Assembly: GCF_049999945.1 (NCBI RefSeq)
Contig: NZ_JBLYUB010000025.1
Span: 32,654 to 96,653 of the forward strand
DNA from: Planosporangium spinosum
GTDB lineage: Bacteria; Actinomycetota; Actinomycetes; Mycobacteriales; Micromonosporaceae
DNA: 64,000 bases
Direction of reading: 5' to 3'
The stretch's first letter is position 1; each line of letters starts with the position of its first letter. Below the pieces are notes generated by a model. That model was not told where the DNA came from, ran no database searches, and was given only the letters and a program-made list of their open reading frames with translations. The translations under genes and the position numbers were made by a program. This document shows, piece by piece, positions 15,361-24,382 of the stretch.

Positions 15361-16127
15361 CACTCCACCCGGTGCACCTTGTGCTGGGCTGCCTGGGCGA
15401 GCGGGCGGACCACCAGCCGGTCCACGTTGACGTGGTGGGGCAGGGTGGCCGTCCACGCTACGCACTCGGCGATGTCGTCGGCGACCAGCGGGTGAGGTAC
15501 GCCACGGTAGACCGCCGCCGCCTTGTCGGCGTCCCCACCGAAGCGGACCAGCGCGAACTCGTCAGTCTTCACCATGCCGGGGTCGATTTCGACGACGCGT
15601 ACCGGCCGGCCGCACAGCTCCAGGCGCAGCGTCTCGGCGACCGCGGTCTCGGCGTGCTTGGCGGCCGTGTACCCGCCGCCGCCCTCGTACACGATGAGCC
15701 CGGCGGTGGAGCTGACGATGACGATGGTGCCCGCCCCCGACGCCTCCAGCGCGGGCAGGAGGGCCTTGGTCACACGTACCGTGCCGAGGACGTTCACCTC
15801 GTACATCCACTGCCAGTCGGCGAGGTCGGCGTCCTCGACGTAGTCACCGCCCCGCGCCCCGCCGGCGTTGTTGACCAGCAGCTCCAGCGGCCCGGGCAGG
15901 CCGGCGACGGTCTCCGCCAGGGCGGCCACCCGGGCGTCGTCGGTGAGGTCGACCGCGACCGCGGTCGCCGATCCGCCCGCGTCAGTGATCTCCTTCACCA
16001 GCGCGTCCAGGCGGTCGGCGCGCCGTGCGGCGGCGACGACGTGGAAGCCCTCAGCGGCCAGCCGCCGGGCGGTGGCGGCGCCGATCCCGCTGGATGCCCC
16101 GGTGACTACGGCGATCTTCTGTGACAT
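15360..16127 (-). CDS. Short-chain dehydrogenase/reductase (Rv0484c-like)
   Basis: A classical SDR of 255 residues using NAD(P)H. The cofactor motif TGASSGIG is at residues 9-16, NNAG near 86-89, the catalytic Ser about 139-140 and the YxxxK pair Tyr153/Lys157. An Arg-rich stretch after the second strand (AARRADR) hints at NADP preference. It is divergent from mshA and coupled to the methyltransferase downstream. Orthologous position to M. tuberculosis Rv0484c. Substrate unknown. Confidence 0.9.
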   Translation of the reverse strand: MSQKIAVVTGASSGIGAATARRLAAEGFHVVAAARRADRLDALVKEITDAGGSATAVAVDLTDDARVAALAETVAGLPGPLELLVNNAGGARGGDYVEDADLADWQWMYEVNVLGTVRVTKALLPALEASGAGTIVIVSSTAGLIVYEGGGGYTAAKHAETAVAETLRLELCGRPVRVVEIDPGMVKTDEFALVRFGGDADKAAAVYRGVPHPLVADDIAECVAWTATLPHHVNVDRLVVRPLAQAAQHKVHRVE

Positions 16128-16290
16128 GGTTCGATCCTCCCGCTCCGGGCATCTTCGCCCCCACCGGGGGTACACCGGAAGACGGCGCCGCGGCTCCTGG
16201 GAAGATGGAGTGCGCCCGGTGTGTTGTGTTGACGGGCGCGTGCAACGGCGACCGCCGCGCGGGGGCGCGGCGGCGACAGAAGGAGTACCG

Positions 16291-17649
16291 GTGGCGCGAG
16301 TGGATTCGCTGCACAATTTTGGTCCCTGCCGCCGTTCCACCCGCTCGGACCTGCCCCGGCGGGTGGCGACCCTCTCGGTGCACACCTCGCCGCTCCACCA
16401 GCCCGGCACCGGCGACGCGGGCGGTATGAACGTCTACATCGTCGAGGTGTCCAAGCGGCTGGCCCAGGCCGGTGTCGAGGTCGAGATCTTCACCCGCGCC
16501 ACGTCGAGTGACCTGCCGCCGGTCGTCGAGATGGCGCCCGGCGTCCTCGTCCGTCACGTGATCTCGGGCCCGTTCGAGGGGCTGGACAAGGAGGAGCTGC
16601 CGGCCCAGCTGTGCGCGTTCACCACCGGGGTGCTGCGCGCCGAGGCGGCCCGCGCGCCGGGCTGGTACGAGCTGGTCCACTCGCACTACTGGCTGTCCGG
16701 ACAGGTCGGTTGGCTGGCCAAGGACCGCTGGGGCGTGCCGTTCGTGCATACCGCCCATACCCTCGCGAAGGTCAAGAACCGGCTGCTCGCCGCCGGTGAC
16801 ACCCCCGAGCCGAAGGCGCGGGTGATCGGTGAGGAACAGGTGGTGGCCGAGGCCGACCGGCTGGTCGCCAACACCCCGACCGAGGCCCGGGAGCTGGTCG
16901 ACCTGTACGGCGCGGACCTCGGCCGGGTCGCCGTGGTCGAGCCGGGTGTCGACCTCGACCGGTTCTGCCCGCCGCCGGCCGGCGGTGCGGAGGCGGCCAG
17001 GCTCGCCGCCCGGCGCCGGTTCGACCTGCCCCCGGACGCGTACGTGGTGGCGTTCGTCGGGCGTATCCAGCCACTCAAGGCCCCCGACGTGCTGCTGCGT
17101 GCGGTCGCCGAGCTGCGCGCCCGTGACCCCGAGACGGCGCGGAAGCTGGTCGTCGCGGTCTGCGGCGGCCCGAGCGGCACCGGCCTGCAACGGCCGGAAG
17201 CCCTGATCGAACTCGCCGCCGACCTGGGCATCTCCGACTCCGTCCGGTTCCTGCCGCCGCAGCCCGGTGACGCGCTCGCCGAGCTGTACCGGGCCGCCGA
17301 CCTGGTCGCCGTGCCGAGCTTCAACGAGTCCTTCGGCCTGGTGGCGCTGGAGGCGCAGGCGTGCGGTACGCCGGTGGTCGCCGCGGCGGTCGGCGGGCTG
17401 GTGACGGCGGTGCGCGACGGAGTCTCCGGCGTACTGGTGGACGGCCACGACCCGGCCGACTGGGCGACTGTGATCGGGGGCCTGCTGCGCGCCCCCGGCG
17501 AGCGGGACCGGCTCGCCGGTGGTGCGGCGGCCCACGCCCGCAACTTCTCCTGGAACCGCACGGCCTGCGGCCTGCTCGCGGTGTACCGGGAGGCGCTGGG
17601 CGAGCACCGCGCCCGCCGCGCCGCGGTGTCCACGGGGGCATGTTCGTGA
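16291..17649 (+). CDS. mshA: D-inositol-3-phosphate glycosyltransferase
   Basis: Catalyses the first step of mycothiol synthesis: GlcNAc transfer from UDP-GlcNAc to 1L-myo-inositol-1-phosphate. The 452-residue GT4 (GT-B fold) protein has the N-terminal HTSPLHQPGTGDAGGMNVY donor/acceptor loop, HSHYWLSGQVG, VEPGVDLDRF, FVGRIQPLKAPD and the E-x7-E motif FNESFGLVALEA. GTG 16291 has GAAGGAG 5 nt upstream; upstream in-frame sequence runs antisense to the SDR. YbjN and GT39 genes follow, as in Streptomyces and mycobacteria. Mycothiol-dependent proteins occur nearby. Confidence 0.95.
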   Translation: MARVDSLHNFGPCRRSTRSDLPRRVATLSVHTSPLHQPGTGDAGGMNVYIVEVSKRLAQAGVEVEIFTRATSSDLPPVVEMAPGVLVRHVISGPFEGLDKEELPAQLCAFTTGVLRAEAARAPGWYELVHSHYWLSGQVGWLAKDRWGVPFVHTAHTLAKVKNRLLAAGDTPEPKARVIGEEQVVAEADRLVANTPTEARELVDLYGADLGRVAVVEPGVDLDRFCPPPAGGAEAARLAARRRFDLPPDAYVVAFVGRIQPLKAPDVLLRAVAELRARDPETARKLVVAVCGGPSGTGLQRPEALIELAADLGISDSVRFLPPQPGDALAELYRAADLVAVPSFNESFGLVALEAQACGTPVVAAAVGGLVTAVRDGVSGVLVDGHDPADWATVIGGLLRAPGERDRLAGGAAAHARNFSWNRTACGLLAVYREALGEHRARRAAVSTGACS

Positions 17650-17696
17650 CCGGTGCCGATCGGGTACCAGGCGCGGACGGCGGTCGAGGGGGAGAC

Positions 17697-18197
17697 GTGA
17701 GCGACGAGCAGGAGCGCGTGAGCGCGCTGATCGAAGCGGTGTGCGCCGAGCGCGAGGTCCCGGTGGAGCGCACCGGCGACCACTCGTTCGTGGTGACGCT
17801 GCCCGGCGCGCACAAGCTGAAGACGAACTGCAACCTGATCGTGGGCGAGCACTCGCTGCGCGTCGAGGCGTTCGTGATGCGCCAGCCGGACGAGAACCGC
17901 GAGCAGCTGTGGGCCTGGCTGTTGAAGCGCAACGCCCGGATGTACGGCGTGGCGTTCGCCATTGACGATGTGGGCGACATCTATCTGACCGGTCGGGTGT
18001 CGTTGCCGGCGATCACCACCGAGGAGCTCGACCGGCTGCTAGGTTCGGTGCTCACGTACGCGGACGAGAGCTTCGATCCGATGCTCGAGATCGGGTTCGG
18101 CACCGCGATCCGGCGCGAGTGGGAGTGGCGCGTCAAGCGTGGCGAGCCGCTGGACAACCTGCGGGCATTCGAACACTTCATCAAACGAACAGGCTGA
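17697..18197 (+). CDS. YbjN domain-containing protein (Rv0487-like)
   Basis: A 166-residue protein of the YbjN/type III secretion chaperone-like fold, conserved immediately downstream of mshA in many actinobacteria. Recognisable segments are VERTGDHSFVVTLPGAHKLK, LRVEAFVMRQPDENREQLWA and FGTAIRREWEWRVKRGEPL. It has no catalytic motif; it is thought to be a small folding or regulatory protein. GTG 17697 has a GGGGGAG Shine-Dalgarno directly upstream and the gene starts 47 bp after mshA, so an operon is likely. Confidence 0.88.
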   Translation: MSDEQERVSALIEAVCAEREVPVERTGDHSFVVTLPGAHKLKTNCNLIVGEHSLRVEAFVMRQPDENREQLWAWLLKRNARMYGVAFAIDDVGDIYLTGRVSLPAITTEELDRLLGSVLTYADESFDPMLEIGFGTAIRREWEWRVKRGEPLDNLRAFEHFIKRTG

Positions 18198-18206
18198 GGT
18201 ACGGGG

Positions 18207-19751
18207 ATGGCCGGGTCGACAGCGTCACGAACCGAATCTGTCGAGCCGGCCGTCCCGGTCGCCGTCGCCGGTGACGAGCCACCGCCGTTCGCCTGGCGGC
18301 CGGTGGCGGTACTGGCCGCCGGGATCGCCGCGCTGCTGGCCGCGACCTCCGGCCGGTACGACTACCACCGCGACGAGCTGTACTTCCGGCAGCTCGGCCG
18401 GCACCTCGCGTGGGGGTACGTCGACCAGCCGCCGCTGACGCCGCTGCTGGCCCGGATCGCCACCGCCGTCCTCGGCGACTCGGTGTGGGCCCTGCGGGTG
18501 CCCTGCCTGCTGAGCGTGGTGGCGACCGTCTTCGTCGTCGCGCTGATCGCCCGGGAACTGGGCGGCGGGCGGACCGCACAGGTGCTCGCGGCCGCCGGGG
18601 TGCTGTCGGTGTTCCCGCTGATCTCCGGGCACGTGCTGCTGACCTCGACGGTGGACCTGGTCATCTGGTCGGTGCTGATCCTCTTCGTGATCCGGGCGCT
18701 GCACCGGGACGCGCCGCGCTGGTGGCTGGCGGCCGGCACCGTGGTGGGGGTCGGCCTGTACAACAAGCACCTGGTCGTACTGCTGCTGCTCGGGCTGGCC
18801 GGCGGCCTGCTGCTGGCCGGCCCCCGCCGGGTCCTGCGGTCGGGCTGGCTGTGGGCGGGCGTCGCGCTCGCCCTCGTCATCGGCGCGCCGAACCTCGTCT
18901 ACCAGGCCACCCACGACTGGCCGCAGCTGGCGATGGCGGAGGCCCTGCGGCGAAACAAGGGCGACGAGGCGCGGATCACCCTGGTGCCGTTCCAGCTCAT
19001 CCTGCTCGGACCGCTGCTGGTGCCGGTCTGGGTCGCCGGCCTGGTGTCGCTGCTGCGCAACCCGGCGCTGCGGGCGGTGCGGGCGCTCGGTGTCGCGTAC
19101 CCGCTGATGTGCGTCCTGCTGTTCGCCCTCGCCGGGCAGCCGTACTACACGGTCGGGCTGCTGCTGGCGCTGTACGCCGTGGGCAGTGTGGCGACGGCCC
19201 GGTGGCTGGCCGCGGGGGGACCGCGCCGGTGGGTGGGCACGGTCGCGGTGGTCGGCGCCAACGCCGTGTTGTCGGCGGTCATGGCGATACCGGTGCTGCC
19301 GCTGCCGGTACTCGCGCAGACCCCGATCCCGGCTGCCAACCAGACCGTCGCCGACCAGATCGGCTGGCCGGCGTACGTGCGCCAGGTCGCCGACGTCCAC
19401 CGGATGCTGCCGCCCGACGAGCGGGCCGGCGCGGTCATCGTCACCGGCAACTACGGCGAGGCCGGCGCCCTCGACCGGTACGGCCGCGGCTACGGGCTGC
19501 CCAGGGCGTACAGCGGCCAGAACGAGCTGTACCGGCAGGGGCCGCCCCCGGAGTCGGCCCGTACGGTGGTCGTGGTCGGCGGCTTCTCCGACGCGTACCT
19601 CGCGGCGCGCTTCGCGTCCTGTGTGGTCGCTGGGCGCCTCGACAACGGGGTCGGTGTCGACAACGAGGAGCAGGGACTGCCGGTCCGGATCTGCCGGGAT
19701 CCCCGGGGCTCGTGGCGCGAGCTCTGGCCGAGGTTCCAGCACTTCGACTGA
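18207..19751 (+). CDS. Glycosyltransferase family 39-like membrane protein
   Basis: A 514-residue polytopic GT-C type protein (ArnT/PMT-like). It has roughly ten hydrophobic segments and the acidic first-loop motif YDYHRDELYFRQLGRHLAWG followed by VDQPPLTPLLARI, where the catalytic Asp/Glu is expected. It uses a polyprenyl-phosphate sugar to modify lipids or proteins outside the membrane; donor and acceptor unknown. The C-terminal 130 residues form a soluble extracytoplasmic part (VIVTGNYGEAGALDRYG). It begins 9 bp after the ybjN-like stop, extending the mshA operon. Confidence 0.85.
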   Translation: MAGSTASRTESVEPAVPVAVAGDEPPPFAWRPVAVLAAGIAALLAATSGRYDYHRDELYFRQLGRHLAWGYVDQPPLTPLLARIATAVLGDSVWALRVPCLLSVVATVFVVALIARELGGGRTAQVLAAAGVLSVFPLISGHVLLTSTVDLVIWSVLILFVIRALHRDAPRWWLAAGTVVGVGLYNKHLVVLLLLGLAGGLLLAGPRRVLRSGWLWAGVALALVIGAPNLVYQATHDWPQLAMAEALRRNKGDEARITLVPFQLILLGPLLVPVWVAGLVSLLRNPALRAVRALGVAYPLMCVLLFALAGQPYYTVGLLLALYAVGSVATARWLAAGGPRRWVGTVAVVGANAVLSAVMAIPVLPLPVLAQTPIPAANQTVADQIGWPAYVRQVADVHRMLPPDERAGAVIVTGNYGEAGALDRYGRGYGLPRAYSGQNELYRQGPPPESARTVVVVGGFSDAYLAARFASCVVAGRLDNGVGVDNEEQGLPVRICRDPRGSWRELWPRFQHFD

Positions 19752-20134
19752 CGGCGACACCGTTCCGGTCCGCCGGGGACCGGCCCTGCTCCGGATCCCG
19801 GCGGGCAGGTGACCGTGGTCACGTGTCCGCTAGCCGTCAGCCGGACTGTGCGGAGGGCGACAGTTCGGCAGTGTGCGGTTCGGGATCCTTGGATCCCACG
19901 GTGAGCCGTGGGGTTGGTCGACCCGCCTGCTGGGGGGAGTCTCGGGGGGACGGGTCGATGCGGCCGCGGACGGTGTCCGGCTGCTGGGGAGCCGGCGGAC
20001 CCCGTCCGCCGCGGCTGGAGCGGGGCGGGCGGCGCGAGCGTGGGGGCACGCGCCGCCCGCCGTCGTCGATATCGCCACGGGTGCTGGGCTGGTTGGGGTG
20101 CCTTGATCGTCACACCTTCCGGGAAAGTGTGGTG
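19752..20134. other. 383-bp convergent intergenic region
   Basis: Between the GT39 gene and the convergent MFS gene. No plausible gene is visible: frames through it are Pro/Arg-rich without family features. It has a small repeated GGATCC/GGGATCC theme (19790, 19880) and ends in the long imperfect hairpin at 20105-20179. Confidence 0.6.
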
Positions 20135-20179
20135 TCAGCCCCGGTCAGATACCACAACTTCCCGGACGTTGTGTCGAGC
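20105..20179. terminator. Imperfect 29-nt hairpin, shares arm sequence with the 57220 palindrome
   Basis: Arm 20105-20133 is complementary to 20151-20179 with about six mismatches around a 17-nt loop. The MFS stop codon (20135-20137) lies in the loop and the right arm encodes the last residues of that protein. The right arm contains CCACAACTTCCCGGA, also present in the palindrome at 57220-57300. Confidence 0.6.
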
Positions 20180-21394
20180 AACGGCGGCGGTACGGCGTTC
20201 GCGCGCCGGGGACGCCGCGAGGTGACCGGCGGCGGCGAGGACACCGGCCAGCCCGCACAGCGTCCAGTGCCAGTCGCCCAGGTTCTGCAGGCTCCAGCCG
20301 CCGACGGCCGGGGCGACGAACCCCGCCGCGGGGAACGTCAGGTAGAACACTGCCTGGTAACGCCCGCGCAGTTCGGGCGGGGACAGTTCGGCGTTGATCT
20401 CGGCGTTCGGGGGAGCGGCGAGCATCGACCCGACCGTCCACACGGTCGCGGCCACCAGGTACGCCGGCAGCGCGTCCACCAGGCCGACCGCGCCGATGCC
20501 GACGGCGAGGACGGCGGTGGCGACCGCCAGCACGTGACCCTTCAGCCGGCCGGCGATCAGCCGCGGCACGAACAGCTGCCCCAGTACGATCAGCGCCCCG
20601 GCGAACGCCGCGACCAGGCCGTACGCCGACGGCCGCAGCCCGTCGGCACGCATGGCGAGCGGCAGGATCGTCGAGGTCTGCGTCGTGAGCACGGCCGAGA
20701 CGAACGTCAGCCCGACGAACGCCAGGAAGATCCGGTCGGTGAGGGCGGTGTGCAGGCCACCCTGCTGCTCGCCGACGGGCCGGCCGCCCGACCGCTCTGC
20801 GGCGGGCCGGCGCGCGGTGCCGCGGGTCTCCGGGACCCGCAGCAGGATCACGAACGTGACCAGCGTGGCCGCCGCGTCGACGGCGAACAGCAGCGTGAAG
20901 CTGGCCTCGGCGACGATGCCGGCGAGCAGCGAGGCGCCGGCCACCCCCAGGTTGAACGCCCAGAACTGGAGGTTGAAGGCGCGGGTACGGTCGGGCTCGG
21001 GGGTGACGTCGACGATCGCGGCCACGAACGCCGGCCCGGCCATCGACTGGGCGAGGCCGATGAGCGCGGTGACCATCGCGATCATCGGTAGCCAGGTGGA
21101 CCAGGCGAGGACGAGCATCAGGACGGCCGCCGCGCCGTGGCAGGTGAGCAGCGTCGACCGGCGGCCCCACCGGTCGGCCAGCACCCCGCCGGCCAGTACG
21201 CCGACCGCGCCGCCGATCCCGTGGGCGCCGACGACCAGTCCCGCGACCGCCGGCGACAGGCCACGGGCGCTGGTCAGATACAGCGACAGGAACAGCACCG
21301 CGAAGCCGCCGAGCCGGTTGATGAAGAATCCGGCCCACAGGTACCAGTAGGTGCGTGGTAGCCCGCCGATGTTCGCCCGGTACCAGGCCCGCAT
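20135..21394 (-). CDS. MFS transporter (first of a tandem pair)
   Basis: A 419-residue, 12-helix major facilitator exporter. The loop 2-3 signature is seen as GGVLADRWGRRSTLL, and the second-half counterpart as PRLIAGRLKGHVL. The N-terminal WAGFFINRLGGFAVLFLSLYL marks the first helix. It is 30 bp downstream of a paralogue of equal length (21425-22684), and an inverted repeat sits in that gap. Its last 14 codons overlap a palindromic terminator-like arm. Likely a drug or metabolite exporter; substrate unknown. Confidence 0.88.
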   Translation of the reverse strand: MRAWYRANIGGLPRTYWYLWAGFFINRLGGFAVLFLSLYLTSARGLSPAVAGLVVGAHGIGGAVGVLAGGVLADRWGRRSTLLTCHGAAAVLMLVLAWSTWLPMIAMVTALIGLAQSMAGPAFVAAIVDVTPEPDRTRAFNLQFWAFNLGVAGASLLAGIVAEASFTLLFAVDAAATLVTFVILLRVPETRGTARRPAAERSGGRPVGEQQGGLHTALTDRIFLAFVGLTFVSAVLTTQTSTILPLAMRADGLRPSAYGLVAAFAGALIVLGQLFVPRLIAGRLKGHVLAVATAVLAVGIGAVGLVDALPAYLVAATVWTVGSMLAAPPNAEINAELSPPELRGRYQAVFYLTFPAAGFVAPAVGGWSLQNLGDWHWTLCGLAGVLAAAGHLAASPARERRTAAVARHNVREVVVSDRG

Positions 21395-21405
21395 CCCACG
21401 CCTCT

Positions 21406-21424
21406 CAGTTAGGTTTGCTAACTG
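21406..21424. promoter_or_regulatory. Inverted repeat CAGTTAG-N5-CTAACTG between the MFS genes
   Basis: A perfect 7-bp inverted repeat with 5-bp spacer fills the 30-bp gap between the two MFS genes and ends 11 bp upstream of the second gene's start codon. Position and symmetry suggest a repressor operator. The TTAG/CTAA halves recall iron boxes but the spacing does not fit IdeR. Confidence 0.5.
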
Positions 21425-22684
21425 CTAGATCGTAACCAGCTTGTCATCCCGATTTCCGGCCGGCGGAGCCGTCGCGGCCTGCACCTGTGCGATACGCCGC
21501 TCCCGGGCCGGAGCGGCGGCGAGGTTCCATGCCCCCGCGACCAGCCCGAGCCCGAGGCAGCCGAGCCAGAGGGCCGGTCCGCCGGCCTCCTGCTGGACGA
21601 AGCCGCCGAGTACCGGCGCCGCGAAGCTCGCGAGCTGCCACGAGAGGCTGAACAGGCCCTGGTACCGGCCGCGCATGGCGACCGGTGACATCGCCGCGAG
21701 CAGCGCCGAGTTCGACGGGGCGTTGAGCATCTCGCCGAACGTCCAGACCAGGACGGTCGCCGCGTACCAGGCCGGCGTGTGCGCGAAGGCCGTCAGCCCG
21801 AAGCCGAGGCCCATCACGACGGCGGACACCGCGAGCACCCGGGTCGGGCGACGGTCGCGCAGCAGGCGGGTGACGAGGAACTGCCCGGCGACGATGAGGA
21901 TGCCGTTGAGCGCGATCACCAGGCCGAACGTCCGGCTGGACAGGCCGTCGGCGCGCATCGAGATCGGCAGCATCGACATGTGTTGGAGCATGACCAGCGC
22001 GACGAGCAGGTTGCAGACGACGAACCCGAGGAAGGCGCGGTCCTGGACGACGGTCCGCAGGCTGCCGCCCCGGTCGGTGGCGTCCGCGCCGATGACCGGG
22101 CGGGTCTCGGGTACCTTCACCGCGATCAGCACCGCGGCCGCCGCGGTGGTCATCGCGTCGAGGACGAACAGCAGCAGGTAGCCGGCCTGGGCGGCGAACC
22201 CGGCGAGGATGGCGGCGGCGCTGAACCCGAGGTTGACCGCCCAGAAGTACGCCGAGAAGGCGCGCATCCGGTCGGTGTCCGGGACGATGTCGGCGATCAT
22301 GGCGCCCAGCGACGGGCGGGCGGCCTCGGCGGCCAGTCCGAGCGCCGCGGCCGCGGCGGCGATCGTCAGCGGTTGGCTGGCCAGGCCGAGCAGCACCATG
22401 AGGACCGAGGAGGTGCCGAGTGCCGACAGTACGGTCGGGCGGCGGCCCCACCGGTCGGCCAGGTAGCCGCCGAGCGTCACGCCGGCCGCCCCGCCGGCTC
22501 CGTACAGGCCGACCACGGCGCCCGCCGCGGAGGGCGAGAAATGGCGCTCGGCGGTGAGGTAGAGCGCCAGGAACAGGACGACGAAGCTGCCGGCCCGATT
22601 GATCAGCGTTGCGGTCCACAGCGCCCAGAACCGGCCGGGAAGCCTGCCCGTCGTGCCGTGTGCCGGCCTTCGTAACCATTCCAC
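21425..22684 (-). CDS. MFS transporter (second of a tandem pair)
   Basis: A 419-residue 12-helix MFS protein clearly paralogous to the downstream gene: both share FWALWTATLINRAGSFVVLF-like first helices, GGYLADRWGRRPTVL, a RMRAF segment after helix 4, MRADGLSSRTFGLV, AMRGRYQGLFSLSWQLA and PARERR near the C-terminus. It starts with GTG 22684. The pair probably arose by tandem duplication and may be co-transcribed. The products could act as independent exporters; substrates unknown. Confidence 0.88.
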   Translation of the reverse strand: MEWLRRPAHGTTGRLPGRFWALWTATLINRAGSFVVLFLALYLTAERHFSPSAAGAVVGLYGAGGAAGVTLGGYLADRWGRRPTVLSALGTSSVLMVLLGLASQPLTIAAAAAALGLAAEAARPSLGAMIADIVPDTDRMRAFSAYFWAVNLGFSAAAILAGFAAQAGYLLLFVLDAMTTAAAAVLIAVKVPETRPVIGADATDRGGSLRTVVQDRAFLGFVVCNLLVALVMLQHMSMLPISMRADGLSSRTFGLVIALNGILIVAGQFLVTRLLRDRRPTRVLAVSAVVMGLGFGLTAFAHTPAWYAATVLVWTFGEMLNAPSNSALLAAMSPVAMRGRYQGLFSLSWQLASFAAPVLGGFVQQEAGGPALWLGCLGLGLVAGAWNLAAAPARERRIAQVQAATAPPAGNRDDKLVTI

Positions 22685-22747
22685 GCTGGTGCCCCCGTAA
22701 TGACCATTTGCCAGTGCGATCCTTACAGCCTAGGTCGGCTCCCGATC

Positions 22748-22778
22748 ATCACGACACCTGTTTACGCGTGTCCGTGAT
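22748..22778. repeat. Bulged hairpin in the MFS/gpmA divergent region
   Basis: ATCACGACAC (22748-22757) pairs with GTGTC-c-GTGAT (22768-22778) with a single bulged C and a 10-nt loop. It lies in the 173-bp divergent region and resembles the GATC/GTGATC-edged hairpins elsewhere in the window, though here no gene end is adjacent. Confidence 0.45.
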
Positions 22779-22857
22779 CACGGCTGCCACCTGGCGGTCA
22801 CCGTGGCCCCGGCGGGTGGCCGGTCGCCCAGCGGGCGGGTGCGCGAAGATGTGTGGC

Positions 22858-23610
22858 ATGAGCGAAGTCGGGACGCTGGTGCTGCTGCGCCACGGCGAGA
22901 GCGAGTGGAACGCCAAGAATCTGTTCACCGGCTGGGTCGACGTGGACCTCAGCGCCAAGGGCGAGGCGGAGGCGCGTCGCGGCGGCGAGCTGCTGCGCGA
23001 GCACGACCTGCTGCCTGATCTGGTGCACACCTCGGTGCTGCGCCGCGCCATCCGTACGAGCGAGATCGCCCTGAACGCCGGTGATCGCCTGTGGATCCCG
23101 GTGTACCGGAGCTGGCGACTCAACGAGCGCCACTACGGGGCCCTGCAGGGAAAGAACAAGAAGCAGACCCTCGAGCAGTACGGCGAAGAGCAGTTCATGC
23201 TGTGGCGTCGCTCCTACGACACCCCGCCGCCGCCGATCGCCGACGACGACGAGTGGTCGCAGGTCGGGGACCCGCGGTACGCGATGTTGCCGCCGGAGCT
23301 GATGCCGCGGACGGAGTGCCTCTCCGACGTCGTCCACCGGATGCTGCCGTACTGGTACGACCGGATCGTGCCGGACCTGCTCGACGGGAAGACGGTCCTG
23401 GTCGCCGCGCACGGCAACTCGCTGCGCGCGCTGGTCAAGCACCTCGACCGGATCTCCGACGAGGCGATCGCCGGGCTCAACATCCCGACCGGCATCCCGC
23501 TGCGGTACGACCTCGACCGCGACCTGCGGCCGACCACCCCGGGCGGGGTGTACCTCGACCCCGAGGCGGCGCGCGACGCGGCGGCCGCGGTGGCGAACCA
23601 GGGCCGGTAA
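22858..23610 (+). CDS. gpmA: 2,3-bisphosphoglycerate-dependent phosphoglycerate mutase
   Basis: Interconverts 3- and 2-phosphoglycerate in glycolysis and gluconeogenesis. The 250-residue dPGM has LLRHGESEWN with phospho-acceptor His12, FTGWVDVDLSAKGEAEA, LNERHYGALQGKNK and the second catalytic HGNSLRALVKHL. ATG 22858 matches the usual family start. It is monocistronic, with a perfect palindromic terminator just after the stop. Gene order gpm, phoU, senX3, regX3 is conserved in actinobacteria. Confidence 0.96.
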   Translation: MSEVGTLVLLRHGESEWNAKNLFTGWVDVDLSAKGEAEARRGGELLREHDLLPDLVHTSVLRRAIRTSEIALNAGDRLWIPVYRSWRLNERHYGALQGKNKKQTLEQYGEEQFMLWRRSYDTPPPPIADDDEWSQVGDPRYAMLPPELMPRTECLSDVVHRMLPYWYDRIVPDLLDGKTVLVAAHGNSLRALVKHLDRISDEAIAGLNIPTGIPLRYDLDRDLRPTTPGGVYLDPEAARDAAAAVANQGR

Positions 23611-23616
23611 CTACGC

Positions 23617-23666
23617 CGATCGTGGACACTTGGCGGGCCTGTGGCGCCGTCAAGTGTCCACGATCG
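23617..23666. terminator. 16-bp perfect palindrome, bidirectional terminator
   Basis: CGATCGTGGACACTTG (23617-23632) pairs perfectly with 23651-23666 around an 18-nt loop that can extend the stem by about four pairs. It fills the 65-bp gap between convergent gpmA and phoU, so it can terminate both. Confidence 0.8.
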
Positions 23667-23675
23667 CGGAAGAAC

Positions 23676-24320
23676 CTACGGGGCGTTCTCGCCGGTGACC
23701 AGGAAGACGACGTGCCGGCCGACGTTGACGGCGTGGTCGGCGTACCGCTCGTAGAAGCGGCCCAGCAGGGCGACGTCGACCGCCGCCTCGACCCCGTGCG
23801 ACCAGCCCGGGTCGAGGACGACCTTGAACAGTTGGCGGTGCAGGTCGTCCATCACGTCGTCGTCGCGTTCGAGCTGCGCGGCGACGACCGCGTCGAGGTT
23901 GGTCAGCGCGGTTGCGATCTTGCCCGCCAGCAGGTCGGCGATCCGGCCCATGTGCTCGACCACGTCGGTCAGCTCGGGGGCGAGGACGGGTGCCGGGTGG
24001 CGGCGCAGTACCGACCGTGCCACGTGCTCGGCCAGGTCACCCATCCGTTCCAGGTCACCGGCCACGTGCAGGGCGGTCAGGACCACCCGCAGGTCGGAGG
24101 CGACCGGTGCCTGCCGGGCGACCACGTCGTACACCTTGTCCTCGACGATCCGGTACAGCGCGTCGATTTCGGCGTCCCGGTCACACACCTGCTCCGCGTC
24201 GGTCTGGTCGGCCTTGAGTAGGGCGTCCGTGGCGCGCCGCATGGCTGCCTGGACCGACTCCGCCATCGCCACCAGCGTGCGGCCGATCTGGGCGAGATCC
24301 GCCCGGAATTCTTCGCGCAT
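23676..24320 (-). CDS. phoU: Phosphate uptake regulator PhoU
   Basis: A 214-residue cytoplasmic protein of two three-helix bundles that restrains the phosphate sensor kinase and Pst transporter. Metal-binding PhoU motifs are recognisable: DRDAEIDALYRIVEDKV in the first half, LERMGDLAEHVAR, and a second-repeat counterpart with FYERYADHAVNVGRHVVF. ATG 24320 has AGGAG 4 nt upstream; the in-frame ATG at 24335 does not. It is divergent from senX3-regX3 with a PHO-box-like repeat in between. Confidence 0.93.
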   Translation of the reverse strand: MREEFRADLAQIGRTLVAMAESVQAAMRRATDALLKADQTDAEQVCDRDAEIDALYRIVEDKVYDVVARQAPVASDLRVVLTALHVAGDLERMGDLAEHVARSVLRRHPAPVLAPELTDVVEHMGRIADLLAGKIATALTNLDAVVAAQLERDDDVMDDLHRQLFKVVLDPGWSHGVEAAVDVALLGRFYERYADHAVNVGRHVVFLVTGENAP

Positions 24321-24382
24321 GACACTCCTGAACATGAGGCTGGCCGCTCAGACTATTCCGGACGGGGGCTCACGTCGGGGCA

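Noticed and set aside
21406..21424. Iron box (IdeR/DtxR site) between the MFS genes
   Set aside because: The TTAG/CTAA half-sites are separated by 5 bp instead of the 1 bp of the iron-box consensus, so only a generic operator is claimed.
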